DNA of 63,102 bases from CAZTAK01 sp964611585 (lineage in GTDB: Bacteria; Pseudomonadota; Alphaproteobacteria; SHVP01), in assembly GCA_964611585.1 (NCBI GenBank), contig CAZTAK010000007.1:1-63102 (forward strand), given 5' to 3'. This document shows positions 24,894-34,924 of this stretch, in pieces. The notes below the pieces were generated by a model. The model did not search any database. It had not been told where the DNA came from and was given only the letters and a program-made list of their open reading frames with translations. Within the stretch, counting starts at the first letter, position 1. Each line of letters starts with the position of its first letter. Made by a program: the position numbers and the translations under genes.

Positions 24894-26687
24894 TCAGCGC
24901 CGTCCGAACAGGCGTTCGATGTCGGCGAGCTTGAGTTCGACGTAGGTTGGGCGGCCGTGGTTGCACTGGCCGGCGTGCGGGGTCACTTCCATTTCCCGCA
25001 GCAGCGCGTTCATTTCGGATTGCGACAACCGCCGCCCGGCGCGAACGCTGCCGTGGCACGCCATGGTGCTGCAAATGGCGTCAAGCCGGTCCCTCAACGT
25101 AAGGGCGGAGTCGTATTCCGCGAGTTCGTCGCCAAGATCGCGCACCAGCCCTTGCAAGTCGGTGTCGCCCAGGAGCGCCGGGACCTCGCGCACGATCACC
25201 GCGCCGGGGCCGAAAAGTTCCAGCACCAGACCAAGATCGGCGAGTTCGCCGGCGCGCGCCGCCAGCCGCCGGGCTCCGTCCTCGCCGAGTTCCACCACCT
25301 CGGGCATCAACAGGCCCTGTTTGGCGACGCCGCCGTTGGCAAGCGCCGCCTTGACGCGTTCGTACACCAGCCGTTCGTGGGCGGCGTGCTGATCGACGAT
25401 GACGATGCCCTCGCCCGTCTGCGCCACCACATAGGTCTCGTGCACCTGGCCGATGGCGGCGCCGAGGGGATAAGAGCCCGCGCCCTCCGTACCGCCCGGA
25501 TCGCCCCCTGCGAATGCGTCACCACCGCGGGCCGACGGCTCGAACCCTGCCGGCGCGTGATACTGCGCCGCCGCCTCGGCGAGACCCGGCCCATAACCGC
25601 TGCGGTAAACGCCAGAACCGCCGCCGCCAGCCCCGCCCGGACGGAACGCGGCCAGCGCCGCCTCCGCCCCCGAGGTTGAGGCCCGGTGGCCGGCGCGGGC
25701 GAGCGCGTCGCGCAGTCCGGTCACGATCAGGGCGCGCACCAGACCCCCTTCGCGGAACCGCACTTCGGCCTTCGCTGGATGGACGTTGACATCGACCCGG
25801 TCGGGCGGCACCTCAAGGAAAAGCACCAGCACCGGATGGCGGTCGCGGGCGAGATAATCCTGATAGGCCGCGCGCACCGCCCCGGCCAGCAGCCGGTCGC
25901 GTACCGGCCGGCCGTTTACGAACAGATATTGCGCCTGCGCGTTGCCGCGGTTGAAGGTCGGGACGCCTGCAAACCCGGTGAGCGCGATGCCGTCACGTTC
26001 GGCGGAGACCTGAATCGCGTTCTCGCCGAAGCCACGGCCCATGACATCGCGAAGGCGCAACAGCCGCCCCTCGCCCGCAAGGTCGTTCCGTGCCTCATAA
26101 TTGAACAGGCGCCGCCCCGACCCGGTCAGTGAAAACGCGATGCCCGGATGCGCCATGGCAAGGCGTTTGACGGCATCGACCGCGTGAGTCGTTTCGGTAC
26201 GCTCGGCCTTGAGGAACTTGAGCCGCGCGGGCGTCGCAAAAAACAGATCGCGCACCTCGACCCGCGTGCCCGCCGGCTGCGCCGACGGCGCCGGGCCCGA
26301 GACCGTGCCGGCAACAACATCGAGCGCCCAGGCTTCGTCCGCGCCGCGCGCCCGGCTCTGGATCGAAAGTCGGCTGACGGCGGCGATCGAGGGCAGCGCC
26401 TCGCCGCGAAACCCCAGATGGGCGATATGCAGGAGATCGTCGCCCGGCAGCTTCGATGTCGCGTGGCGTTCGATGGAAAGCACGAGATCGCCGCGCGCCA
26501 TGCCGGTGCCGTCGTCGTCGATGGCGATGAAGTCGCGGCCGCCGCCCGTGATCTCCACGTCGACACGGTGCGCGCCCGCATCAATGGCGTTTTCGGTCAG
26601 TTCCTTGACCACGCTGGCCGGGCGTTCGACCACCTCGCCCGCGGCGATGCGGTTCACGGTGCCTTCGGGAAGGCGGCGGATCGGCAT
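24894..26687 (-). CDS. mutL: DNA mismatch repair protein MutL, endonuclease type
   Basis: MutL couples mismatch recognition by MutS to strand removal. The 597-residue protein has the N-terminal GHKL ATPase ('IAAGEVVERPASVVKELTENAIDAG', 'DDGTGM', 'GFRGEAL') and a C-terminal dimerisation/endonuclease domain. The metal-binding nuclease motif is present as DQHAAHERLVYE (432-443), with ACHGSVRAG and CNHGRP near the end. This predicts an active endonuclease MutL rather than the MutH-dependent E. coli type. Between the domains lies a low-complexity Gly/Ala linker (about 330-390). It follows pgi by 14 nt. Confidence 0.95.
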   Translation of the reverse strand: MPIRRLPEGTVNRIAAGEVVERPASVVKELTENAIDAGAHRVDVEITGGGRDFIAIDDDGTGMARGDLVLSIERHATSKLPGDDLLHIAHLGFRGEALPSIAAVSRLSIQSRARGADEAWALDVVAGTVSGPAPSAQPAGTRVEVRDLFFATPARLKFLKAERTETTHAVDAVKRLAMAHPGIAFSLTGSGRRLFNYEARNDLAGEGRLLRLRDVMGRGFGENAIQVSAERDGIALTGFAGVPTFNRGNAQAQYLFVNGRPVRDRLLAGAVRAAYQDYLARDRHPVLVLFLEVPPDRVDVNVHPAKAEVRFREGGLVRALIVTGLRDALARAGHRASTSGAEAALAAFRPGGAGGGGSGVYRSGYGPGLAEAAAQYHAPAGFEPSARGGDAFAGGDPGGTEGAGSYPLGAAIGQVHETYVVAQTGEGIVIVDQHAAHERLVYERVKAALANGGVAKQGLLMPEVVELGEDGARRLAARAGELADLGLVLELFGPGAVIVREVPALLGDTDLQGLVRDLGDELAEYDSALTLRDRLDAICSTMACHGSVRAGRRLSQSEMNALLREMEVTPHAGQCNHGRPTYVELKLADIERLFGRR

Positions 26688-26701
26688 GGCCGCAGTATAG
26701 C

Positions 26702-27955
26702 TTACGCCGTGCCGCCCCCGGCCAGATATTCGCGCGTCAGCCGTTTGCCCTCGTCCACGGCAGGCTGGTCGAAGGGATCGGTGCCATTCAGGCGCGCGAC
26801 CAGGATCGTCTCCGCCATGAAGTGGGCGAACAGGGCACCCAGCGCGGCCTCGTCGAGGCCCGCCATTTCCAGTACCCGAACCGGCCGGCCCCGGCGGCGC
26901 AGGGATTCGGTGGTGGCCCGCGCGTTCGCCGCGACAACCTCGCCGAGGGTGCGGCCCGAAAGGTAATCGAGGCCCTCGATGCCCTCCGCACGCGCCACAC
27001 CGAGGTCGATTTTCGGACCCGGCGCGCCATCAACGGTAATCACGCTCAGGAACGTTCCGCCGGGCCCGTCGAGCCAAAGCTGGAGCTGGGAATGTTGGTC
27101 CACCGGCCCGAGCGCCGCCACCGGGGTGGTGCCGCGCCCGCCCTTACCGAGGCTTTCGCCCCACAGTTGCCGGAACCAAAGCGCGAACGGCCCCAGCCGG
27201 TCGGCGTAGGGCATGAGAGCGTGAACGCCGCTCGGATTCGCGTGCGCGAACGCAGCGAGGCGGGCGGCGGCAAAGGCAGGTGCGCAATCGTCCACGGTGA
27301 GAGTTTTCAGTACGGCGCGCGCGCCCGCCCGGAAGGCCGCTGCATCGAGGCCCGCGACCAGTGCCGGCAACATGCCGACCGCCGACAGGACCGAAAACCG
27401 TCCGCCGATATCCGGCGGGTGATCGATCACCGGGAGCGACCAGACCCCGGCCAGCGCCCGCAATGGCCGCGGACCGGGATCGGCGATGACCAGCGCGTGT
27501 TCGGCGGTTTTGCCTTCCGTCGCGGCCTCGATCAACGGGAGCGCCACCAGCGTTTGCGCCATGACTTCGGCGGTGGCGCCAGACTTGGAAATGGCGAGCA
27601 GAAACAGGCGCGCCGGATCGATCGACTCGAACAGCCGCGACAATGACTCGGCATCGAGATTGTCACAGAAATGAAGCCGCGGACCGCCATCGCGGCCGAG
27701 CGCTGTTGCGGCGCGCGCGCCCAGACCGGACCCGCCCGTGCCGATGATCAAAACGTCATCGTTGGCGCTTCGAATCCAATTTGCAAGGGTTTCGAGTTCG
27801 GCGAGGTCGCCATTGTCGTAGGCAACCGCCAGAGCCGGCAACCGGCCCGCGGCGATCCCGGCGGCGAGATCGTGCGCCGCCGCCCGGGCCCGATCCATAT
27901 CGGCCTCGGCGACGGCCGGTTCGCCACAACCGTTCAGATGTTGCCGATATAACAT
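26702..27955 (-). CDS. pgi: Glucose-6-phosphate isomerase
   Basis: Pgi interconverts glucose 6-phosphate and fructose 6-phosphate. The protein is 417 residues with start at MLYRQHLNG; a longer frame adds 32 arginine-rich residues and is less likely. The SIS-domain phosphosugar site is 'VLIIGTGGSGLGA', then 'LLAISKSGATAEVMAQ', 'GGRFSVLSAVG', and the end block 'GTDPFDQPAVDEGKRLT'. This short form differs from the 550-residue enterobacterial enzyme. It lies between the M16 genes and mutL in a minus-strand run. Confidence 0.93.
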   Translation of the reverse strand: MLYRQHLNGCGEPAVAEADMDRARAAAHDLAAGIAAGRLPALAVAYDNGDLAELETLANWIRSANDDVLIIGTGGSGLGARAATALGRDGGPRLHFCDNLDAESLSRLFESIDPARLFLLAISKSGATAEVMAQTLVALPLIEAATEGKTAEHALVIADPGPRPLRALAGVWSLPVIDHPPDIGGRFSVLSAVGMLPALVAGLDAAAFRAGARAVLKTLTVDDCAPAFAAARLAAFAHANPSGVHALMPYADRLGPFALWFRQLWGESLGKGGRGTTPVAALGPVDQHSQLQLWLDGPGGTFLSVITVDGAPGPKIDLGVARAEGIEGLDYLSGRTLGEVVAANARATTESLRRRGRPVRVLEMAGLDEAALGALFAHFMAETILVARLNGTDPFDQPAVDEGKRLTREYLAGGGTA

Positions 27956-28054
27956 GACCTGCCAGCGGACCGCGGAAACGCGCGCGCACCCTATCAGACG
28001 GGCCCGCCCTCGACCAATCGCCCGGCCGGCCGAACGGCCGAACGGCTGCAAGGC

Positions 28055-29422
28055 CTAGGGTTCGGCTTCGATGTCGCGGGGGCCTTCGATGCCGACCGGG
28101 TCGCCAACGATGATGGTCAGCATTTCGTCGGCCCGGAACAGGCGCTCGGCCATGCGGCGCACGTCTTTCAGCGTCACCAAATGGATGATGTCGCTACGGC
28201 GTTCGAGATAATCGATGCCGAGGTCGAATATCTGGAGCCCGATCAGGGTGTTCGCGATGCGCGTGTTGCTGTTGAGCCGGAGCGGGAACGAACCGGTGAC
28301 GTAAGTCTTGGCGGCCTCGAGCTCTTCGGCAGTGATGCCATTCTCGGCAATGTCCTCAATCTGTTCGCGGACGATGGCGAGCGATTCAGCGACGCGCTCG
28401 TTGGCGGTGCCGACGCCGCCGAGAAACAGTCCGGCCTTTTGCATCGGATAAATGGAACTGTAAACCGAATACGCGAGCCCGCGCTTTTCCCTGATTTCGT
28501 CGTATAGACGCGACGAGAAACCGCCGCCGCCCAAGACGTGATTGAGCAACACGGCCGCGAAATAGTCGGGATCGTCGCGCTTGACCCCGGCCAGGCCCCA
28601 CAAGACCACGCTTTGCGGAATCTCTTTTCGGACAATCAGGGTCTCGCCCGTATTGGCGAACTGCGTTTCAGGCACGTCGTAGGGCACCGCGGTTTGCGGC
28701 AGCGCCAGCAAGGCGCTATCGAGCAGGCGGCCGAGCGCGTCGGGGGTAATATCGCCGACCACGCCGATAATCATATTGTCGAGCGCAAACCGCGTCCTGA
28801 CGAACGCGCGCAAATCGTCGGCGGCAACAGCCGATACGCTTTCTTCGCTTCCGCGCACGGAACGCGCATAGGCGTGCCCGGAAAACGCTTCCTGGAAGAA
28901 GGTCTTGCCGATGATCCGGTTGGGATCTTCCTTGGCCCGAGACAGGCCGGTCAGAATCTGGCCGCGGATCCGTTCCACCGGTTCGTCGTCGAAGCGCGGC
29001 TGGGTCAGCGACAGGCCCAGCAGGCGAAACGCCTCGTCGCGATTCTCGGTCAGCGTCCGCAGGGAACCGTTGACGGTGTCGCGCCCGGCCTCAAAGAAGA
29101 GCGAAATAGCGAGATCTTCGAGGCGCTCCTGAAAGGCAAACGAGTCGAGTTCGCCCGCCCCCTCGTCGAGAAGGCCGGAAAGGAGATTGGCCAGTCCGTC
29201 CTTGCCCGCAGGGTCCAGCGCAGCGCCGCCGAGGAAGGTGATTTCGAGCGCCAGCATCGGAATCGAATGCTCCTCCACCAGCCAGGCGTTGATTCCACCG
29301 GGACTGACGACCTCGGTGATTTTGACGGCAGCGCGCGCGGATGGCGCCACGAGAACCGCCGCCAGTAGAACGAGAACCGCAATCGCCGCCGCCCGCGGCC
29401 TGAGGATCGCCTGCACGGTCAT
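28055..29422 (-). CDS. M16-family peptidase homologue, inactive partner
   Basis: This 455-residue exported protein has a signal peptide (hydrophobic 11-29, ending SARA) and two M16 domains. The zinc motif is lost: where HxxEH belongs, the sequence reads N79-L-L-S82-G83. The Arg/Tyr pair that helps bind substrate is kept in 'FSSRLYDEIREKRGLAYSV'. This is the pattern of a non-catalytic beta-like subunit that pairs with an active M16 peptidase, encoded 4 nt upstream. It is likely periplasmic. Confidence 0.92.
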   Translation of the reverse strand: MTVQAILRPRAAAIAVLVLLAAVLVAPSARAAVKITEVVSPGGINAWLVEEHSIPMLALEITFLGGAALDPAGKDGLANLLSGLLDEGAGELDSFAFQERLEDLAISLFFEAGRDTVNGSLRTLTENRDEAFRLLGLSLTQPRFDDEPVERIRGQILTGLSRAKEDPNRIIGKTFFQEAFSGHAYARSVRGSEESVSAVAADDLRAFVRTRFALDNMIIGVVGDITPDALGRLLDSALLALPQTAVPYDVPETQFANTGETLIVRKEIPQSVVLWGLAGVKRDDPDYFAAVLLNHVLGGGGFSSRLYDEIREKRGLAYSVYSSIYPMQKAGLFLGGVGTANERVAESLAIVREQIEDIAENGITAEELEAAKTYVTGSFPLRLNSNTRIANTLIGLQIFDLGIDYLERRSDIIHLVTLKDVRRMAERLFRADEMLTIIVGDPVGIEGPRDIEAEP

Positions 29423-29426
29423 GGCC

Positions 29427-30830
29427 CTACTCCGCCTCTTGCAGCAGAATCGCGGTCACGGACTGGGTATCGTCGAAGATGAATTTCGCGGCCTCGTTGA
29501 CCTGTTCGAGCGTAAGTGCACGGAGTCGGTCGGGCCAGTTTTCCACGTCTTCGACCGTGCGGCCGATGGTCAGCGCCGCGCCGAACGTGCGCGCCGCTCC
29601 CTGCACGCTGTCGCGGGCATAAACGGCGGCCGCCAGCATACTGCGCTTGGCGCGGTCGAATTCCTCCTGGGTGACGCCGTTTTCGACTACTTCGTCGACA
29701 ACCGCCAGCAGTTCGCGCTCCACGTCTTCGATAGTGCCGCCGTTGACCGGCACGCTGACGATGAAGAACTGGCTCGGGCCCAGATTGCTGCCCGAATAAT
29801 AGGCGCTGGCCTGGGCCGCGACTTTCTTGTCTACCACCAGTTGGCGGTAAAACCGGCTGGTGGTGCCGCCGCCGATTATCTCGGACAGCACCGATAGCGG
29901 CAGGGCGTATCGCGCCTCGCCCCAAAGATAGCTGGGCGCGAGATAGGTGCGCCGCCACGATGGCTCGCGAACGCGCGGGTGGCGCATTTCCATGCGGCGG
30001 GCGGTCAGCTGGGGCGGTTCGTCGGGCCGGACGCGGGGTAGAATCTCGCGCGCCGGAATCACGCCATAGTATTTTTCTGCCAGCGGCCGTACCTGATCGG
30101 CGGTGACGTCACCGGCAATGATCAGGATGGCGTTATTGGGGGCGTAGTAGGTGCGGTAAAACTCGAGCGCGTCGTTGTTTGTCAACGTCCGGATTTCGTG
30201 CTCCCAACCGATTATCGGCAGGCGGTAGGGATAGTGCAGGAATTGCGCCGCACGCATCTGCTCGGAAAGCAATGAACCAGGGCTGTTGTCGACTCGCGAC
30301 CGCCGTTCTTCGAGAATGACGTCCCGTTCGGCGAGCATTTCGTGTTCATTCAGGGTCAACCCGGTCATGCGGTCGGCTTCAAGTTCCATCACCATTTCAA
30401 GCCGGTCGACGGCGACGGTCTGGAAGTAGGCGGTGTAGTCGGTCGAGGTGAAAGCGTTTTCCTGGCCGCCGTTGCGCGCCACCACTTCGCGGAAGGTGCC
30501 GGCCGGAAACCGTTCGGTGCCCTTGAACATCAGGTGTTCAAGGAAATGCGCGATGCCCGATTTGCCCTTGGGTTCGTCTGCCGAACCGACCCGGTACCAC
30601 ACCATGTGCGTCACGACCGGCGCACGATGATCGGAAATCACCACCACCTGCATGCCGTTTTCGAGTTCGAACGCGTCGGGATTGAACACCGCGGCCCGGG
30701 CTGGCAGTGCGGCCGCAAGAAGGCCTGCGACAAGTGCGGCGGCAACGGTCGCCATCACAGCGCCATTGAATCCGCAGCGCACGCTATTGCGGGAAACGCC
30801 GGGCCGGTGAAACCGCGAAGGTATTCTCAT
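29427..30830 (-). CDS. M16-family zinc metallopeptidase, active partner
   Basis: This 467-residue peptidase has an N-terminal export signal (hydrophobic 26-47) and the inverted zinc motif H95-F-L-E98-H99. A downstream ELEAD block supplies the further Glu ligand. The second domain carries 'YLWGEARYALPLSVLSEIIGGG'. Such proteins degrade peptides in the periplasm, working with the inactive partner encoded downstream. The gene lies 116 nt after the lipoprotein gene, and both M16 genes form a unit. Confidence 0.93.
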   Translation of the reverse strand: MRIPSRFHRPGVSRNSVRCGFNGAVMATVAAALVAGLLAAALPARAAVFNPDAFELENGMQVVVISDHRAPVVTHMVWYRVGSADEPKGKSGIAHFLEHLMFKGTERFPAGTFREVVARNGGQENAFTSTDYTAYFQTVAVDRLEMVMELEADRMTGLTLNEHEMLAERDVILEERRSRVDNSPGSLLSEQMRAAQFLHYPYRLPIIGWEHEIRTLTNNDALEFYRTYYAPNNAILIIAGDVTADQVRPLAEKYYGVIPAREILPRVRPDEPPQLTARRMEMRHPRVREPSWRRTYLAPSYLWGEARYALPLSVLSEIIGGGTTSRFYRQLVVDKKVAAQASAYYSGSNLGPSQFFIVSVPVNGGTIEDVERELLAVVDEVVENGVTQEEFDRAKRSMLAAAVYARDSVQGAARTFGAALTIGRTVEDVENWPDRLRALTLEQVNEAAKFIFDDTQSVTAILLQEAE

Positions 30831-30946
30831 GTTGACGTCGCTTTCGCCCTGCTGAGTCCCATAGTTAGGGGCGCCGTGGGGGCGGGCGCAAGTCCTTCGC
30901 GCGCCACCCGGTTCACAAGCCCGTCACTTTGCGGGCGCGCGCGATC

Positions 30947-31546
30947 TCAAAAGATGTTGCCGATCAACGAACGGCTGCGGCGGCGGATGGTCGGCGCGGC
31001 GGCGGGCTGGACCGGAGATTGCGTCCGGGCCTCGCCGGCCAGTTGCTGCTCGCGCACGCGGCGGGATTCTTCGATCGGGTTGATAACATCGCCGTCTTCA
31101 TCGTTACGCCAGAAGATCAGGCGATCGATGAAACCTTCGTCTCGTTCGGCCAACTGAGTGGTTTCGCTGAGCAGCACCTGACGAATGTTGCTCTCGCCGC
31201 GCACCACCCCGGCCTGGCGCAAAAAGGCCTGTTCGCCCGCGGTCGGCGCACGCGCAGGTGCCGCCGTGTCGCCGGACGACACAACGACCGCTTGCGCCTG
31301 TTCGGACGTGTTCGTGGTTTGCAACGGCGTGGCGCCTGGCTGCGGCGGGCGCAGGTTGAAATCGGGCGGCAGGGTCAGGGGTGCCTTGCGCACGACAGTG
31401 AATTCATCGGGCGCCTGCTTGCCGCCGCCGAAGGTCTGGCGCAACCCCGAGCAGGCGCCGAGCACGAGCGCCGCGGCAACCAGAAGGGCGATGGATCGGG
31501 CCGGCAAAGAGGCGGTATTAGTCATTCGCGTGCGGTTCCCGTTCAT
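30947..31546 (-). CDS. DUF3035-like lipoprotein
   Basis: This 199-residue protein has a lipobox LGAC with C32, so it should be an outer- or inner-membrane lipoprotein. After it come a low-complexity Pro/Ala/Thr stretch, 'APDEFTVVRKAPLTLPPDFNLRPP' (the core of the DUF3035 family) and an Arg-rich end. Its ATG overlaps the lspA stop as ATGA. An alternative ATG at 31525, with GGGA upstream, gives a shorter signal peptide. Encoding a lipoprotein beside the lipoprotein signal peptidase is a recurrent alphaproteobacterial arrangement. Function unknown. Confidence 0.85.
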   Translation of the reverse strand: MNGNRTRMTNTASLPARSIALLVAAALVLGACSGLRQTFGGGKQAPDEFTVVRKAPLTLPPDFNLRPPQPGATPLQTTNTSEQAQAVVVSSGDTAAPARAPTAGEQAFLRQAGVVRGESNIRQVLLSETTQLAERDEGFIDRLIFWRNDEDGDVINPIEESRRVREQQLAGEARTQSPVQPAAAPTIRRRSRSLIGNIF

Positions 31547-32010
31547 TTGTGCCGTCGCGGCCGGGTAGCGATCCCTTCGAGCAGGATCATCCCGACGCCA
31601 CCGACAACGGCCATGTCGGCGACGTTGAAAGCCGGCCAATGATACCCCAAAGCGTGGAAATCGAAAAAGTCGGCGACAAAGCCCCACAGCAGCCGGTCAA
31701 TGGCGTTCCCGACCGCTCCGCCGATCACCAGGCCGAGCGCCAGCGACAGCCACAACGTCCGCGCCCGCACCAGCCACCAGACCAGGCCGGCGGCAATCAC
31801 GAACGCCACGCCCGCCAGCAGCCACGGGGGCAGCGTTCCGTCATTACCAAGACCGAAGCTGATTCCGGTATTGCGGGCCAGCACCAGATTGAAGAACGGG
31901 GTGATTACAATGCCGCCGCGATCCTCAACCACGCCGATCATCCACCACTTCACAATCCGGTCGGCGCCAACCACCGCAATTGCGGCGATCAACCCGGCCC
32001 GAAGCGTCAT
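31543..32010 (-). CDS. lspA: Lipoprotein signal peptidase
   Basis: LspA cleaves the signal peptide of diacylglyceryl-modified prolipoproteins in the inner membrane. It is 155 residues with about four hydrophobic helices. The catalytic aspartates are D105 (GNAIDRL) and D132 (FNVADM), and 'ARNTGISFGL' is conserved. The start is the ATG that overlaps the ileS stop (ATGA); an upstream extension is basic and runs into ileS. It belongs to the ribF-ileS-lspA group. Confidence 0.95.
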   Translation of the reverse strand: MTLRAGLIAAIAVVGADRIVKWWMIGVVEDRGGIVITPFFNLVLARNTGISFGLGNDGTLPPWLLAGVAFVIAAGLVWWLVRARTLWLSLALGLVIGGAVGNAIDRLLWGFVADFFDFHALGYHWPAFNVADMAVVGGVGMILLEGIATRPRRHK

Positions 32011-34856
32011 GCAGCGGGCCTCGACACAGCGGCGACGGCATCGGCGCAACGGCCGCAAATGTCGTTGCCGTCGCCGTTCGTAACCTCGGGCAGGACCTTC
32101 CAGCAGCGCGCGCACTTGTGGCCCGCCGCCAGCCCTGGGACGACGCCGACGCCGTCGACGTCGTCGAGCGTGAAGACGCCCTCGGGCGCCGGTCCTTCGA
32201 TCAGCTCCGCGGCCGAGGTGATGAATATGTCGGCAACGTCGGCGCCGGCAAAGGCGGCCAGGTCGTCGGCACCAGCGTAGACCTTGGGGTGGGCCTGAAG
32301 GCTGGAACCGATTCGTTTTTCGCGGCGCTCGATTTCAAGAGCGCCGGTGACCACGCGCCGGACGCCGCGGATCGCGGCCCATTTCTTGGCCAGCGCGTCG
32401 TCACGCCACGTATCGGGAAAATCGGGAAACTGCTGCAAATGGATGCTTGAATCGGGTCCGGGATAGCGGTTCAACCACGCCTCTTCGGCGGTGAAGCACA
32501 GGATCGGGGCAAGCCACGCCGTGAGGGCATCGAAGAGCACGTCCAGCACGGTGCGTGCCGCCCGCCGGACATCGGAATCCCTACGGTCGCAGTAGAGCGA
32601 ATCCTTGCGGATGTCGAAATAGAACGCCGACAGATCGACAATGCAGAAGTTGTAAAGCGCCACAAACAAGCCGTGGAAATCGAATCTCTCGCTGCCTTCG
32701 CGCACGGCATGGTCGATCTCCCACAGCCGGTGCAGAACCCACTGTTCGAGTTCGGGCATCGTCGCCGCATCCACCCGTTCCGAATCCTCGAACCCATCGA
32801 GGTTGCCGAGCAGGAATCGCAGGCAGTTGCGGATTTTGCGGTAGCCGTCAACGCTGTGTTTGAGGATGTCGTCGCCGATACGAAGGTCTTCGGTGAAATC
32901 CGAATTGACCACCCACAGCCTCAGAACGTCGGCGCCGTGCGCGTCGACCACGTCCTTCGGGCTGATCACGTTGCCGAGGGATTTCGACATCTTGCGGCCT
33001 TCTTCGTCCATGACAAAGCCGTGGGTCAGGACGGCCTCGTAGGGCGCGCGGCCGCGGGTACCGCAGGATTCCAGCAACGAGGAATGAAACCAGCCGCGGT
33101 GCTGGTCGGAACCCTCGAGGTAGAGCGAAGCCGGCCATTGCAGGTCGTCGCGCTCTTCCAGTACGAAACTGTGGGTAGAGCCTGAATCGAACCAGACATC
33201 GACAATGTCATCGACTTTTTCGTACTCCGCGACATCGTAGTCGGGCCCCAGGAAACGTGCGCCATCGTCGGCAAACCAGGCGTCGGCACCTTCCGAGGCA
33301 ACGGCGGCGATAATGCGTTCGTTGACGGATTCGTCGCGCAACGGCTCGTCGGTATCGCGGTTGACGAACACCGTGATCGGCACGCCCCAGGCGCGCTGGC
33401 GCGAGACCACCCATTCGGGCCGGTCCTCGATCATCGAATAGATGCGGTTGCGGCCTTGCGACGGGACCCAGGTCACCTCGTCGATGGCCTTGAGCGCCTT
33501 TTGGCGCAGATCATTCGTGCTCATGCTGACGAACCACTGCGGCGTGTTGCGAAAGATCACCGGCGCCTTGGACCGCCACGAATGGGGGTAGGCGTGAACG
33601 ATGGTCTGTCGCGCCAAAAGCGCGCCCGCCTCGGCGATCGCTTGGGTGACGGTCGCGTTGGCATCGCCTTCGCGGCCTTCGGAATCGAGGATCGTGCACC
33701 CCGCGAATAGCCCCACATGATCGAAATAACGGCCTTCGCCCGAAACCGTCTGCGGCACTTCAATTCCATTGCGGCTGCCGAGGTCGTAATCGTCGGCGCC
33801 GTGGCCGGGCGCTATGTGCACGAACCCCGACCCCTGATCCATGGCGACGAAATCCGCTTCGAACAGCGGTACGTCGAATTGATAATATTCGTCACGCTCA
33901 TGCAGCGGGTGGCGACAGACGACTTTGTCGAGGCCCTCGCCGGGGAAGGTTTCTCCTTTCGACCATTCTTCAATTTTCGCAACCGCCTGAACCTGAGTGG
34001 CAAGTTCTGTCGCAAGCACGATGCGGTCGCCCGGCCTGGCATGGCTGCCTTCAGCCACATCGTTCACATTGTAGACGGCATATTCGTGCGATGCCCCGTA
34101 GGCAATGGCGCGGTTGCCGGGCAGCGTCCACGGCGTCGTCGTCCAGATCAGCACCGAGGCGCCTTCAAGGTACTTCCGCCCTTCCGGCGCCGTCTTCACC
34201 GGAAAACGCACGTACACCGAAGGCGATTTGTGGTCGTGGTATTCGACTTCGGCCTCGGCGAGCGCGGTTCTTTCGACCACCGACCACATCACCGGCTTCG
34301 AGCCCTTGTAGAGCCCGCCGTTCATCAGGAACTTGCAGATTTCGCGCACGATCTGGGCTTCGGCCTCGAAGGCCATCGTGGTGTAGGGATTATCCCAGTC
34401 GCCTTCGACGCCGAGGCGGCGGAATTCCTCGCGCTGGATATCGATCCATTTGTCGGCGAATTCGCGGCATTCGTGCCTGAACTGGATGATCGGCACCTCG
34501 TCTTTGTCCTTGCCGGCCTCGCGGTAGCGCTGTTCCACCTGCCATTCGATCGGCAGGCCGTGGCAGTCCCAGCCGGGAACATAGTTGGCGTCGCGCCCCA
34601 TCATTTGCTGCGAGCGGTTGACCACGTCCTTGAGAATCTTGTTGAGTGCGGTGCCGATGTGAAGGTGCCCGTTGGCATAGGGCGGCCCGTCGTGAAGGAT
34701 GAATTTTTCTCGCCCTTTGGCGTCGGCGCGCAACCGCTCGAACAGGCGCATCTCGCGCCAACGGGCGAGCATGTCGGGCTCGCGCTTGGGCAAGCCGGCG
34801 CGCATCGCAAATTCGGTTTTGGGCAGAAGGACGGTGGACCGGTAATCGGCAGGCAT
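32007..34856 (-). CDS. ileS: Isoleucyl-tRNA synthetase
   Basis: IleS charges tRNA-Ile with isoleucine and edits valine. It is 949 residues, class Ia. The HIGH-type motif HLHIG is at 64-68 and KMSKS is near 622. A large editing insertion lies between them. The C-terminal zinc site has C915, C918, C934 and C937. The gene lies 172 nt after ribF and overlaps lspA by 4 nt. Confidence 0.96.
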   Translation of the reverse strand: MPADYRSTVLLPKTEFAMRAGLPKREPDMLARWREMRLFERLRADAKGREKFILHDGPPYANGHLHIGTALNKILKDVVNRSQQMMGRDANYVPGWDCHGLPIEWQVEQRYREAGKDKDEVPIIQFRHECREFADKWIDIQREEFRRLGVEGDWDNPYTTMAFEAEAQIVREICKFLMNGGLYKGSKPVMWSVVERTALAEAEVEYHDHKSPSVYVRFPVKTAPEGRKYLEGASVLIWTTTPWTLPGNRAIAYGASHEYAVYNVNDVAEGSHARPGDRIVLATELATQVQAVAKIEEWSKGETFPGEGLDKVVCRHPLHERDEYYQFDVPLFEADFVAMDQGSGFVHIAPGHGADDYDLGSRNGIEVPQTVSGEGRYFDHVGLFAGCTILDSEGREGDANATVTQAIAEAGALLARQTIVHAYPHSWRSKAPVIFRNTPQWFVSMSTNDLRQKALKAIDEVTWVPSQGRNRIYSMIEDRPEWVVSRQRAWGVPITVFVNRDTDEPLRDESVNERIIAAVASEGADAWFADDGARFLGPDYDVAEYEKVDDIVDVWFDSGSTHSFVLEERDDLQWPASLYLEGSDQHRGWFHSSLLESCGTRGRAPYEAVLTHGFVMDEEGRKMSKSLGNVISPKDVVDAHGADVLRLWVVNSDFTEDLRIGDDILKHSVDGYRKIRNCLRFLLGNLDGFEDSERVDAATMPELEQWVLHRLWEIDHAVREGSERFDFHGLFVALYNFCIVDLSAFYFDIRKDSLYCDRRDSDVRRAARTVLDVLFDALTAWLAPILCFTAEEAWLNRYPGPDSSIHLQQFPDFPDTWRDDALAKKWAAIRGVRRVVTGALEIERREKRIGSSLQAHPKVYAGADDLAAFAGADVADIFITSAAELIEGPAPEGVFTLDDVDGVGVVPGLAAGHKCARCWKVLPEVTNGDGNDICGRCADAVAAVSRPAA

Positions 34857-34903
34857 GGCTCAAGAGTCTCGCGGGTTCAGCGGAAATGACGGCAAGTCGG
34901 ACC

Positions 34904-34924
34904 CCGGCCCTAGGAACGGGCCGG
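34904..34924. repeat. Hairpin between ribF and ileS
   Basis: CCGGCCC (34904-34910), a 7-nt loop TAGGAAC and GGGCCGG (34918-34924) form a perfect 7-bp stem in the ribF-ileS spacer. No T tract follows on either strand, so it is not a typical terminator; it might pause RNA polymerase or protect the mRNA. Confidence 0.45.

Noticed and set aside
33717..34889. A 390-residue frame opposite ileS
   Set aside because: Shadow of the synthetase; no family resemblance and full overlap with a certain gene.
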